From Actinomycetes bacterium (GTDB taxonomy: Bacteria; Actinomycetota; Actinomycetes; Actinomycetales; Demequinaceae): a DNA stretch of 58,146 bases. The stretch spans positions 1-58,146 of the forward strand of contig JAEYOR010000024.1 of assembly GCA_023411615.1 (NCBI GenBank). The letters run 5' to 3'. Positions 41,907-50,154 of this stretch are shown here, piece after piece. The notes under the pieces were generated by a model. It did not search any database. It was not told the origin of the DNA and worked only from the letters and a program-made list of their open reading frames with translations. Every line of letters begins with the position of its first letter. Position 1 is the first letter of the stretch. The position numbers and the translations under genes are program-made.

Positions 41907-42698
41907 ATGGGTCTTTTGCCAAGCGGTCGCCACAAGCAGGCGGCACATCTGACGGCTCTGTGCGCGCTCGCACTGACCGTCGCGGCATGCCAGGCGTCAC
42001 CCGCGACGCCACCGCCTGGTCCCTCGCAAGCCACCGGTGCCGCGGCGGAAGTGGCGGCTCCAACCTCGGCGGGATTTCCCGTGCAAACACCCGGCATCGC
42101 CGTCGCGACTGACTTCACGAGCGCGTCGTCGCTCACCGTTGTCGTGACAAAGCGCCGTCCGTTGGATCCCGTCGATTACGTCCCGGAGAACCTCGTGCTG
42201 CTCGCAGACGTGCCGGTGGTCGGCGAGCCGAGACTGCGCGAGGATGCCGCGATCGCATATACGGCAATGTGGGCGACGGCTGAGGCGGAAGGTGCGGGCT
42301 TTGTCGCCGTCTCCGCGTATCGCTCGTACGAAGAGCAGCGGGCGGAGCACGAGGACTACATCAATCGCTACGGTCGACAAGCAGCGGAGCGGGCGTCCGC
42401 GCGTCCAGGGCATTCGGAGCATCAGACGGGCTTGGCGGTCGACGTCAATACGAAGGCGGTGGTGAGTTTCTCTGCCGACTTTGGCTCGACCACAGCCGGC
42501 CAGTGGCTCGCGGCTCGGGCCCAAGAGTTCGGATTCATCATCAGTTACCCGGCGGGCAAAGAGGCCGTGACGGGCTACAAGTGGGAACCATGGCACTTGC
42601 GCTACGTCGGCATCGATGCCGCGGCGGCAATGCGGGCCGCGGGGGCGACCACTCTCCAGGAGTTCGCGGGCCTGGAAGCCTCTCCCGATTACGGTTGA
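41907..42698 (+). CDS. VanY-type D-alanyl-D-alanine carboxypeptidase lipoprotein (M15)
   Basis: 263 residues from ATG 41907, TAGGCT ending 6 nt upstream (leaderless type). Lipobox VAAC with Cys28. After a Pro/Ala linker comes the M15B domain: VSAYRSYEEQRAEHEDYI, then zinc ligands in RPGHSEHQTGLAVDVN (His and Asp) and EPWHLRYVG (Glu/His). It would trim D-Ala from peptidoglycan stems on the outer face. A vancomycin-resistance role is not implied: no vanRS or ligase genes are near. Confidence 0.9.
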   Translation: MGLLPSGRHKQAAHLTALCALALTVAACQASPATPPPGPSQATGAAAEVAAPTSAGFPVQTPGIAVATDFTSASSLTVVVTKRRPLDPVDYVPENLVLLADVPVVGEPRLREDAAIAYTAMWATAEAEGAGFVAVSAYRSYEEQRAEHEDYINRYGRQAAERASARPGHSEHQTGLAVDVNTKAVVSFSADFGSTTAGQWLAARAQEFGFIISYPAGKEAVTGYKWEPWHLRYVGIDAAAAMRAAGATTLQEFAGLEASPDYG

Positions 42699-42739
42699 GC
42701 CCGCACCGCCAGCGAGTGCGGGGCGACTACGCTGGGCCC

Positions 42740-44542
42740 ATGCTTCGCATGTCCACTCTCTTTCTGCGCACGCTGCGTGAGGACCCTGCTGACGCCGAGG
42801 TCGCGTCGCACAAACTGCTCGTGCGCGCGGGCTACATTCGACGCGCGGCACCGGGCATCTATACATGGTTGCCGCTCGGTCTCAAGGTCTTGGCCAAAGT
42901 CGAGGCCATCGTTCGCGAAGAGATGGATGCGGCGGGCGGCCAAGAAGTCCACTTTCCCGCGCTGTTGCCACGTGAGCCATATGAGGCCACTGGCCGCTGG
43001 ACCGAGTACGGCCCCAACTTGTTCCGCCTTGCCGACCGCAAAGGCGGGGACTATCTGCTTGCCCCCACCCACGAGGAAATGTTCACGCTGCTCGTGAAGG
43101 ACTTGTACTCCTCGTACAAAGACCTGCCGCTGACGATCTACCAGATCCAGACTAAATACCGCGATGAGGCGCGTCCGCGCGCGGGCCTCCTGCGCGGGCG
43201 TGAGTTCATCATGAAGGACTCGTACTCCTTCGACACGTCGGACGAGGGCCTCGAGGCGTCATACCAGGCACAGCGTGAGGCCTACATCCGCATCTTTGAC
43301 CGCCTTGGTCTTGAGTACGTCATCGTCAACGCGATGTCCGGCGCCATGGGCGGCTCGAAGTCCGAGGAGTTCTTGTCGCCCACCACTGTGGGTGAAGACA
43401 CGTACGTCCGCTCTCCCGGCGGTTACGCGGCCAACGTGGAAGCGGTGACGACGCCCGTGCCCCCGGCACTCGATTGGGCCGACGCTCCTGCCGCCCACGT
43501 CGAGGACACCCCGGACACCCCGACGATCGCCTCGCTTGTCGACCTGGCAAATGCCCGCTTCCCGCGCGCGGATCGGCTGTGGGAAGCGTCGGACACCCTC
43601 AAGAACGTCGTCCTCGCTGTGACGGACCCTGCGGGAAACCGCAGCCTGCTCGTTGTGGGCATGCCGGGGGACCGGGACGCCGACATGACGCGCCTTGAGG
43701 CGGCACTGGCGCCCGCTACCGTCGAGCCAGCCGCCGACGAGGACTTCGCTCGTCATCCACACCTTGTCAAGGGATACATCGGCCCCGGCGTCCTCGGACC
43801 TCAAGCACGCCCCGAGGGTGTTGCCCGCGGCGACGAGGGCGATACGGCCATCCCGTACCTTCTTGACCCTCGCGTCGTCCCCGGCACTCGCTGGATCACC
43901 GGCGCCAACGCAGCTGGCCGGCACGTCTTTGATCTGACGGCCGAGCGTGACTTCACCGCGGACGGCACGATCGAGGGTGCAGAAGTGAAGGCCGGCGACC
44001 TCGCTCCCGACGGCTCGGGGGCCTTGGAGCTGGCACGCGGCGTCGAGATCGGTCATATCTTCCAGCTCGGACGCAAGTACGCCGAGGCTCTCGACCTCAA
44101 AGTGCTCGACGAGAACGGGAAACAGGTAACCGTGACGATGGGGTCGTACGGCATCGGCGTCACCCGTGCCGTCGCACTCCTCGCGGAGAACAATCACGAT
44201 GAATTGGGCCTCGCATGGCCCGTGCACGTGGCGCCCTATCACGTCCACATCGTGGCGACAGGCAAAGACGACGCGGTCTTCGACAAGGCGGCATCGCTCG
44301 CTGCGGAGATTGAGGCTGCGGGCATCGAGGTGCTGTACGACGATCGCCCCAAGGTATCGCCGGGTGTGAAGTTCAAGGATGCCGAGTTGATCGGCGCCCC
44401 CTACATCCTCGTCGTGGGCCGCGGCCTTGACGAGGGCGTCGTTGAGCTGCGCACTCGGGCTTCGGGGGAATCCGCGACGATCGCCGTCGAGCAGGCCGCC
44501 GCAGAAGTCGTGAGGATAGTCTCGGCCGCACTTGGTAGCTAG
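42740..44542 (+). CDS. proS: Prolyl-tRNA synthetase (bacterial type with editing insertion)
   Basis: 600 residues from ATG 42740; TACGCT ends 6 nt upstream. Class II motif 2 appears as TKYRDEARPRAGLLRGREF and motif 3 as VTMGSYGIGVTRAVAL. The INS editing domain lies between (about residues 225-400, DADMTRLEAALAPATVEPA within it), and the anticodon-binding domain ends the protein (VSPGVKFKDAELIGAPYI). Full-length and apparently functional. Confidence 0.97.
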   Translation: MLRMSTLFLRTLREDPADAEVASHKLLVRAGYIRRAAPGIYTWLPLGLKVLAKVEAIVREEMDAAGGQEVHFPALLPREPYEATGRWTEYGPNLFRLADRKGGDYLLAPTHEEMFTLLVKDLYSSYKDLPLTIYQIQTKYRDEARPRAGLLRGREFIMKDSYSFDTSDEGLEASYQAQREAYIRIFDRLGLEYVIVNAMSGAMGGSKSEEFLSPTTVGEDTYVRSPGGYAANVEAVTTPVPPALDWADAPAAHVEDTPDTPTIASLVDLANARFPRADRLWEASDTLKNVVLAVTDPAGNRSLLVVGMPGDRDADMTRLEAALAPATVEPAADEDFARHPHLVKGYIGPGVLGPQARPEGVARGDEGDTAIPYLLDPRVVPGTRWITGANAAGRHVFDLTAERDFTADGTIEGAEVKAGDLAPDGSGALELARGVEIGHIFQLGRKYAEALDLKVLDENGKQVTVTMGSYGIGVTRAVALLAENNHDELGLAWPVHVAPYHVHIVATGKDDAVFDKAASLAAEIEAAGIEVLYDDRPKVSPGVKFKDAELIGAPYILVVGRGLDEGVVELRTRASGESATIAVEQAAAEVVRIVSAALGS

Positions 44543-44579
44543 CGGCAGCGAGCGCTGAGGCGTGGCGTACTCTCGGGGC

Positions 44580-45602
44580 ATGAACGCCTCAAGGGGGGCA
44601 TGGGAGCCGTTGCTCGACGCAGTGCGCCGCTACCCATCACCGCATAACAGTCAGCCGATCCGCGTCCGTATTGTCGACGACGCCGTCGCGGAGGTCTTCT
44701 ACGACCTTGATCGCGGCCTTCCCGCGGAGAACTTTGGCATTCCTTTCGGTCACGTGTGCGCGGGCGTATTCCTCGAATCCGTTGCGGTGGTCGCGGCTGC
44801 GACTGGATGGGGGATACACGAAGAGCTCCACCTGAGCGAGATGGACTTTGCCGCGGCGGATCGTTTGCATCCCATTGCCACGCTCACATTGGTGCCACAG
44901 GAGGTCACGGCAGACGCGACGGCACGGCGAGACGCCTTTGACCGTCGCCGTACGAATAGACGCCCGTACGACTCACGGCGCGTGCCCGACGGCGATCTTG
45001 AGGTGGTACGCGCGCTTGCGGCGGCCGGGGGCCAGGAGTTTCGCTGGAACAACGACCCTGACGTGGTCGCGCAGATCATTCACGTCAACCAAGAGACGCT
45101 CTTTGACGATCTGCGAAACGATGCAGTCCACGCGGAGATCCTTGAGTGGTTGCGCTTCAGCGAGCGCCGCGCGCGCGTGACGGGGGATGGACTGAGCGCG
45201 AGCACCATGCTGATGCCTGGGTGGGCGCTCAAAATCGCGATGCGCAGCAGGGCCTTGTGGGATGCACCGGTTATCGGCGCACTCATGCGGTGGGTATATG
45301 TGCGAACGATGCGCGGCGTGCGCCAGATCGCGTGGTTCGAAGGTCCATTTGCGGGCCCGCAGGACTATCTCGAATCTGGCCGAGTCTTCATGAGATGTTG
45401 GCTCGAACTGACTGCCCGTGGCGTAGCGCTGCATCCGCTTGGCACCGTCATCACCAACCCGCGCTCGCATGAGCGCTTTGTTCGAGCGGCAGGCATCGAT
45501 GAAGATGCCACTCGAATGGCGTGGATGCTCGTTCGTCTGGGTTATGCGAAAGAACCGCCTGCGGCGCACCGCCGTGGCCTTGAGGAAATGGTGGTGCCGT
45601 GA
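44580..45602 (+). CDS. Nitroreductase-like (Acg-type) protein
   Basis: 340 residues from ATG 44580; TACTCT ends 6 nt upstream and no Shine-Dalgarno is seen. The opening LLDAVRRYPSPHNSQPIRVR is the FMN-binding entry of the nitroreductase fold, and a second Arg-rich segment RRRTNRRPYDSRRVP resembles the duplicated half seen in Acg-like proteins. The C-terminal part has HPLGTVITNPRSHERF. Such proteins may reduce substrates with FMN or merely hold it. The last codon overlaps the adenylating-enzyme gene (GTGA), so the two are translationally coupled and probably work together. Confidence 0.7.
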   Translation: MNASRGAWEPLLDAVRRYPSPHNSQPIRVRIVDDAVAEVFYDLDRGLPAENFGIPFGHVCAGVFLESVAVVAAATGWGIHEELHLSEMDFAAADRLHPIATLTLVPQEVTADATARRDAFDRRRTNRRPYDSRRVPDGDLEVVRALAAAGGQEFRWNNDPDVVAQIIHVNQETLFDDLRNDAVHAEILEWLRFSERRARVTGDGLSASTMLMPGWALKIAMRSRALWDAPVIGALMRWVYVRTMRGVRQIAWFEGPFAGPQDYLESGRVFMRCWLELTARGVALHPLGTVITNPRSHERFVRAAGIDEDATRMAWMLVRLGYAKEPPAAHRRGLEEMVVP

Positions 45603-47182
45603 GAGCAATCCTGAAGTACCCGCTGTTCGGCCTCCTTGCCCTCATCGATTTTGTTGTGCGGCAGTTGACTCGCAAAGTCTCAACTCATCGTCTGCTGTTG
45701 GGCCCAGGAATCGAGCCGTTGAGGTGGCTCCTTGGGCGGGCGCGCGCATGGCGCACATTCCATAAGGCCGCGCGGCGGGTGCCGGCTTACGGTGAGTTTC
45801 TCAAGGAGGCAGGACACGGCCGCTCGCTCGCCAGAGGAGTGCCGCTCGCGGAGGCGCTATCGCTCATCCCTGAGATGGATAAGGCGACGTATATCAAGCG
45901 GTGGTCGATCACCGAGCGGAGTGTGGGAGGGCGCTTGCCGCGGCGCGGGGTTGTCGTTGACGAATCATCTGGATCGTCGGGCATCCCCACCAGCTGGGTG
46001 CGCGGGCCCGACGAGCGCCTCGCCACGCGCCAGCTCTTGCAGTTTGGTTTTTGGCGCACGTCGCGGACGTTGACAAAGCAACCTTTCATCCTCAATTGCT
46101 TCTCGCTTGGCGCCTGGGCCACCGGGATGAACGTCTCGGCTTCGCTCACCGACATCTCCATGATCAAGTCCATCGGGCCTGATCCCGACAAGGTGATTCA
46201 CACCATCGAGGAGTTCGGCCCGCATTACACGTATGTCATCACCGCTTACCCGCCCTTCCTCAAGGCCTTGTTTGACGATGATCGCCTTGACTGGTCTCAG
46301 TACGACATCGTCACGGCCTTCGGTGGCGAGGGCATCAGCGAGAACATGCGCGCGCTCATCACGCAGCACGCATACAGCGCTTATGGCTCGTACGGCGCAT
46401 CGGACCTGGAGATCAACATCGCGATCGAGACGGACTTCTCGATCGCCTTGCGCCAAGCAATCGCCGCCAAGCCCCGCCTCGCTGAGATGCTCACCAAGAA
46501 GTCCGAATACGGTGTGCTGCCAATGGTGTTCCAGTTCAATCCGTTCGACTACCTGATGGAGACCAATAAGCACGGAGAACTGCTTGTCACCATCACCCGC
46601 GACACGAACATCAACCCTCGTATCCGTTACAACATTCATGATCGCGGCCACGTGTTGCGCATGCGGGAACTTGACGGCGTGCTCAAGGAGTTTGGGCTGA
46701 TGCACCTCACCAAGTTGCGCATCACCGACCTGCCGCTCCTGTTCCTATACGGCCGCTCAGACATGTCTGTCGATTTCAACGGCGCCGTGGTTGCTCCGGA
46801 CACGGTGCGCGATGTCCTTTTTGGTGCGCCCGACCTCGCGGAGATCGTCACCAATCACCGTCTCATCAGTTATGAAGACGACGCTGGAAACAGGCAACTT
46901 CACATCGCCTTCCAATTGACGGAAGGGACGGTGGCTCCCGACGAGGCCGAGGTAGGCCGGCGCGTCTTTGCGGCCTTGCGCGAGTCAAATGGTGACTTTT
47001 CGAACGCGATCCGCACCGCTCCTGATGGCACCCTGCCCACTTTTGGTCTCTACCAGTTCCGCGAAGGCCCCTTTGCTCAGGACGGTCAGAAGCTCAAGAA
47101 CGAGTACGTATGGGTCCTGGATGTCGGCCAGATCGATCAGTGGAATATCCGCGCGGGCTTTACGGCGCCGCGTCAGCCCTGA
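45599..47182 (+). CDS. PaaK/CapK-like adenylate-forming enzyme
   Basis: 527 residues from GTG 45599, overlapping the nitroreductase gene. It shows the phenylacetate-CoA ligase-like architecture: ATP loop DESSGSSGIPTSWVRG near residue 120, then HYTYVITAYPPFLKAL, the substrate/adenine region AFGGEGISENM and YGSYGASDLEINIAIE, a GELLVTITR strand, and LPLLFLYGRSDMSVDFNG (hinge Asp region). These enzymes activate a carboxylate as an acyl-AMP, with or without CoA transfer; F390 synthetase is a relative. Substrate unknown. Its 3' end overlaps the converging lipoprotein gene by 10 bp. Confidence 0.8.
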   Translation: MRAILKYPLFGLLALIDFVVRQLTRKVSTHRLLLGPGIEPLRWLLGRARAWRTFHKAARRVPAYGEFLKEAGHGRSLARGVPLAEALSLIPEMDKATYIKRWSITERSVGGRLPRRGVVVDESSGSSGIPTSWVRGPDERLATRQLLQFGFWRTSRTLTKQPFILNCFSLGAWATGMNVSASLTDISMIKSIGPDPDKVIHTIEEFGPHYTYVITAYPPFLKALFDDDRLDWSQYDIVTAFGGEGISENMRALITQHAYSAYGSYGASDLEINIAIETDFSIALRQAIAAKPRLAEMLTKKSEYGVLPMVFQFNPFDYLMETNKHGELLVTITRDTNINPRIRYNIHDRGHVLRMRELDGVLKEFGLMHLTKLRITDLPLLFLYGRSDMSVDFNGAVVAPDTVRDVLFGAPDLAEIVTNHRLISYEDDAGNRQLHIAFQLTEGTVAPDEAEVGRRVFAALRESNGDFSNAIRTAPDGTLPTFGLYQFREGPFAQDGQKLKNEYVWVLDVGQIDQWNIRAGFTAPRQP

Positions 47183-48159
47183 CTCGGGTCGGTGACGGTC
47201 AGCCCCGGCAAGGGCGTGAGGAACTCGGGGCCAGTGCCGGCGTCACGTGCCGCGAGGTACGAGGAAAAGGCCGCGTTGAGGAGCCACTCGCGGTCGCCGC
47301 TTTGCGCCGTGGTGGCGAGAGCCGCATATGTCAGTGCAAGGTCCTCCTCGAGGCCGCGCAGAAACTCGTCGCGAGTCACCGCGTCGCCTAGGTTGACGTT
47401 GCGGAGCTGGTACACAGCGGTGCGCTCATCAGGTGCGCTTGTTGCAGCAGCGAGTGCGTCCGCGCGCGCGCCATGCGCACCTGCACGCTCAAGCGCTTCA
47501 TCCCTCTCGTGCGCAAAGACGTGGGCGGCTGCTGTTTCGTACGCAAAACGAGCCTGGTCGTGGGCCACAGCGAGGCGTGCCACAACGTCGGGCGCTAATG
47601 CCGTGGTGAGTACGGGAGAGAAGCCCGCTGTCGATTCCGTGCCGTCCGGAAGGGGCAAGGGCGACCCGTCCGGAGCAAAGGCGTCGGCGTCGGTATCGGT
47701 GGCAGCGTCGGCGTCATTCCATGCCTCGTGCACGGCCCAGGCCAAGTCAATCGACGTGGCGATTGCCGCGAGATTGGCGTCGGTTGAGTGCGCCGCGATG
47801 TCTCGAGCAGTTGTCCGCAAGCTCGCGACAGCGTCGTCAAGGCGAAGTGGGGCGGTGGCCGTCGGGCTCGCGGTCACGTCGGCATCTGGATAGGCGACGT
47901 AGACGCCGCCCAGAGCGTCACGTTGAGCCGCCGCGATCTCGCTAGCGCGTGGATCCGCGCCGCCGTCACGTGTCTCAGCCGCAATCGCGACGGCGTCGAC
48001 TGCTGCGGCGAGGGCGTCTCGATCGAGGGTCGCTTGATCCGCGACGGGAACCGGACTTGGCTCCGTTTCCCAGCGCAGGCCGCAGCCCGATGCGAAGAGG
48101 ATGGCGACGGACATGACGGTCGCCACAATGGCACGTTGTGCGATTGTGCGGCCCGCCAT
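47173..48159 (-). CDS. DUF4439 ferritin-like-domain lipoprotein
   Basis: 328 residues on the minus strand from the ATG at 48159. Lipobox ASGC with Cys26. An Ala/Asp-rich helical region follows. The last 140 residues look like DUF4439, a predicted four-helix ferritin-like bundle (AHDQARFAYETAAAHV, EDLALTYAALATTAQ, REWLLNAAFSSYLA). Few histidines are present, so metal binding is doubtful. It sits next to rimP, where related actinobacteria carry the same family. Function unknown. Confidence 0.75.
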   Translation of the reverse strand: MAGRTIAQRAIVATVMSVAILFASGCGLRWETEPSPVPVADQATLDRDALAAAVDAVAIAAETRDGGADPRASEIAAAQRDALGGVYVAYPDADVTASPTATAPLRLDDAVASLRTTARDIAAHSTDANLAAIATSIDLAWAVHEAWNDADAATDTDADAFAPDGSPLPLPDGTESTAGFSPVLTTALAPDVVARLAVAHDQARFAYETAAAHVFAHERDEALERAGAHGARADALAAATSAPDERTAVYQLRNVNLGDAVTRDEFLRGLEEDLALTYAALATTAQSGDREWLLNAAFSSYLAARDAGTGPEFLTPLPGLTVTDPSQG

Positions 48160-48252
48160 GGGCGATAGTCTCGCACGCCCTCGTGGGGGTCACTAGACTC
48201 ATGCCGAACCCAAGTACACAACGGGCGTGAGCAGCACGCTGGGAGGCGACGG

Positions 48253-48720
48253 ATGGACCTAAGCGACCGGATTGCCAACCTGGCGGCCCCTGCAACGCAG
48301 GAGGCAGGCCTCGTTGTTGATGACGTGCGCGTCACCTCTTCCGGATCCCGCACGCGCGTGCTCGTCACGGTGGACCTTCCCGAAGACGAGGTCGGCTCCG
48401 CAAGCCTCGATGCGATCGCATCGGCATCACGCGGCATCGGCGCGGCTCTCGATGAGGCGGGCGTCCCAGACGGCACTTACGTGCTTGAGGTGTCAACGCC
48501 TGGCATTGACCGGCCCCTCACCGATCGCCGTCACTTCACACGTGCGCGTACCCGCCTTGTCGCTTTTGCGTTGACCGACGCGAGCTCGGTCACGGCACGC
48601 ATCCTCGACGTGGATGACGCTGGTGTCCACGTGGAGCGCGACGGCGAGCCACTGCTCCTTCCGTGGGACACCATTGAGAGCGGCGAGATCCAGATTGAAT
48701 TCAAGAAGGCTGAGGACTGA
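48253..48720 (+). CDS. rimP: Ribosome maturation factor RimP
   Basis: 155 residues from ATG 48253, after GGGAGG. Assembly of the 30S subunit. The N-terminal alpha/beta domain (AGLVVDDVRVTSSGSRTRVL) is followed by YVLEVSTPGIDRPLTDRRHF, the family signature, and an SH3-like C domain ending GEIQIEFKKAED. Heads the nusA operon, 5 nt from nusA. Confidence 0.95.
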   Translation: MDLSDRIANLAAPATQEAGLVVDDVRVTSSGSRTRVLVTVDLPEDEVGSASLDAIASASRGIGAALDEAGVPDGTYVLEVSTPGIDRPLTDRRHFTRARTRLVAFALTDASSVTARILDVDDAGVHVERDGEPLLLPWDTIESGEIQIEFKKAED

Positions 48721-48725
48721 GCGGT

Positions 48726-49715
48726 ATGGACATCGATCTCGCCGCATTACGCGGGCTCGAACGCGAACGAGATCTCCGCTTCGACGTATTGATCGATGCG
48801 ATTGAACAAGCACTCGTCAGCGCGTATCACAAGACGCCTGGTGCGCACGCTCACGCTCGCGCGCACGTCGATCGTGATTCAGGTTCTGTCAGCATCTGGG
48901 CTCGCGAAGTCCTCGAGGACGAGGAACTTGGCCCGGAGTTCGAGCACACCCCACACGACTTTGGCCGTATCGCGACGGCGACGGCACGGCAGGTCATTGT
49001 CCAGAGGCTTCGGCAGGTGGGCGACGACGCTGTGCTTGGCCAATACGCGGACAAGGAGGGCCAACTCGTCTCGGGAGTGATCCAGCAAAGCTCGGATCCG
49101 CGCAACGTCCATGTTGACGTGGGTGACGTTGAGGCGCTGCTGCCAGGGCACGAGCAGGTCCCCACGGAGACGTACGAACACGGCCAGCGCATCCGCGGAT
49201 TTGTGCTCAGCGTCTCGCGCGGTGCGAAGGGGCCGTCGATCACCTTGTCGCGCACCCACCCTGGCCTTGTGCGCCGACTCTTCGAACTTGAAGTTCCCGA
49301 GATCGCAGACGGCACCGTTGAGATCATGTCTCTCGCTCGCGAGGCGGGTCACCGCTCCAAAATGGCGGTGAGGGCCACCGTTCCCGGCGTCAACGCAAAG
49401 GGCGCGTGCATTGGTCCGATGGGCGCTCGCGTGCGTGCCGTCATGAGCGAGCTGCGCGGCGAGAAGATCGACATTGTCGATTGGGATGACGATCCCGCGA
49501 CGTTTGTTGGCAATGCACTGTCACCGTCGCGAGTGGTGTCCGTTGAGGTAGTCGACCTTGAAGCGCGCGCCGCGCGCGTGATCGTTCCGGACTATCACTT
49601 GTCACTCGCCATTGGCAAGGAAGGCCAGAACGCGCGCCTCGCCGCGCGCCTCACTGGCTGGCGTATTGACATCCGTTCCGACGAGGCACCCGACACGCCG
49701 GGTGCCGCCAACTGA
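48726..49715 (+). CDS. nusA: Transcription termination/antitermination protein NusA
   Basis: 329 residues from ATG 48726, normal for actinobacteria, which lack the C-terminal acidic repeats. N domain binding RNA polymerase (DIDLAALRGLERERD on), S1 domain around 110-175, and two KH domains with GACIGPMGARVRAVMSEL and LSLAIGKEGQNARLAARLTG. Ends 27 nt before the ylxR coding block. Confidence 0.97.
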   Translation: MDIDLAALRGLERERDLRFDVLIDAIEQALVSAYHKTPGAHAHARAHVDRDSGSVSIWAREVLEDEELGPEFEHTPHDFGRIATATARQVIVQRLRQVGDDAVLGQYADKEGQLVSGVIQQSSDPRNVHVDVGDVEALLPGHEQVPTETYEHGQRIRGFVLSVSRGAKGPSITLSRTHPGLVRRLFELEVPEIADGTVEIMSLAREAGHRSKMAVRATVPGVNAKGACIGPMGARVRAVMSELRGEKIDIVDWDDDPATFVGNALSPSRVVSVEVVDLEARAARVIVPDYHLSLAIGKEGQNARLAARLTGWRIDIRSDEAPDTPGAAN

Positions 49716-49741
49716 CCGGGAGCGCTAGACTGGTTCCGCCG

Positions 49742-50029
49742 AATGCCCAAAATGCTGCGGGCGCGCGTCAAGTTGGTGATCAACCAGCACGGACCTGCGT
49801 CGGTTGCCGCACTACGGACAATCGGTCGGTTCTCGTGCGAGTGGTGCTGATCGACGGCCGTGCCGCGGTCGACGAAAATGCGTCGTTGCCTGGACGGGGT
49901 GCTTGGCTCCATCCCAACAGGCAATGCCTCTCGCAAGCGATGAAACGCCGCGCCATTGGTCGTGCTCTCCGCGCGCCCGAAGCGGATGTGTCGGCCCTGG
50001 CCGCTCATCCGGCGTGGCTGTCAACGTGA
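49742..50029 (+). CDS. ylxR: YlxR family (DUF448) RNA-binding protein; start codon not identifiable
   Basis: In one frame from 49742 the translation gives the whole DUF448 core: ARTCVGCRTTDNRS with the Cys-x-x-Cys pair, then VRVVLIDGRAAVDENA, PGRGAWLHPNRQC and RRAIGRALRAPE, ending at TGA 50027-50029. No ATG, GTG or TTG precedes the CVGC motif in this frame back to the in-frame TGA at 49667. ATG 49743 is in another frame and meets a stop. GTG 49835 would drop the cysteine pair. Either one base is missing in the assembly after 49743 or a CTG (49730) is used. TAGACT at 49726-49731 may be a -10 element. Place between nusA and infB is as expected. Confidence 0.75.
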   Translation, partial: NAQNAAGARQVGDQPARTCVGCRTTDNRSVLVRVVLIDGRAAVDENASLPGRGAWLHPNRQCLSQAMKRRAIGRALRAPEADVSALAAHPAWLST

Positions 50030-50058
50030 GAACCGCAGCCCACCATCGACAGGACGGG

Positions 50059-50097
50059 ATGAAAGCCCATGGCAATCCAATGAGTGCCTCGAAATGA
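50059..50097 (+). CDS. Candidate infB leader peptide (12 residues)
   Basis: ATG 50059 opens a 13-codon frame encoding MKAHGNPMSASK with TGA at 50095-50097; AGGACGGG lies just before it. It sits between ylxR and the two alternative hairpins of the infB leader. Ribosomes translating it would stop 18 nt before the first hairpin arm, close enough to influence folding. Translation is unproven. Confidence 0.35.
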   Translation: MKAHGNPMSASK

Positions 50098-50115
50098 CTA
50101 CCCACCGGTAACGAT

Positions 50116-50148
50116 GGTTCGACCCTGTCTCGGTCGAACCGAGACAGG
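50116..50148 (+). promoter_or_regulatory. Two mutually exclusive hairpins covering the infB ribosome binding site
   Basis: Hairpin A: GGTTCGACC (50116-50124) with GGTCGAACC (50132-50140), 9 bp. Hairpin B: CCTGTCTCGG (50124-50133) with CCGAGACAGG (50139-50148), 10 bp. Both are perfect and share bases, so only one can form. B includes the first three bases of the Shine-Dalgarno AGGAG (50146-50150); A leaves it free. Confidence 0.6.
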
Positions 50149-50154
50149 AGAATT

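Noticed and set aside
41907..42698. Vancomycin resistance gene
   Set aside because: Only the VanY-like M15 domain is present; no vanR, vanS, vanH or ligase genes are near, so it is a general cell-wall carboxypeptidase.
49743..49760. Programmed frameshift at CCCAAAA in ylxR
   Set aside because: The heptamer does not fit the X-XXY-YYZ rule in the frame of ATG 49743; a missing base or non-standard start is simpler.
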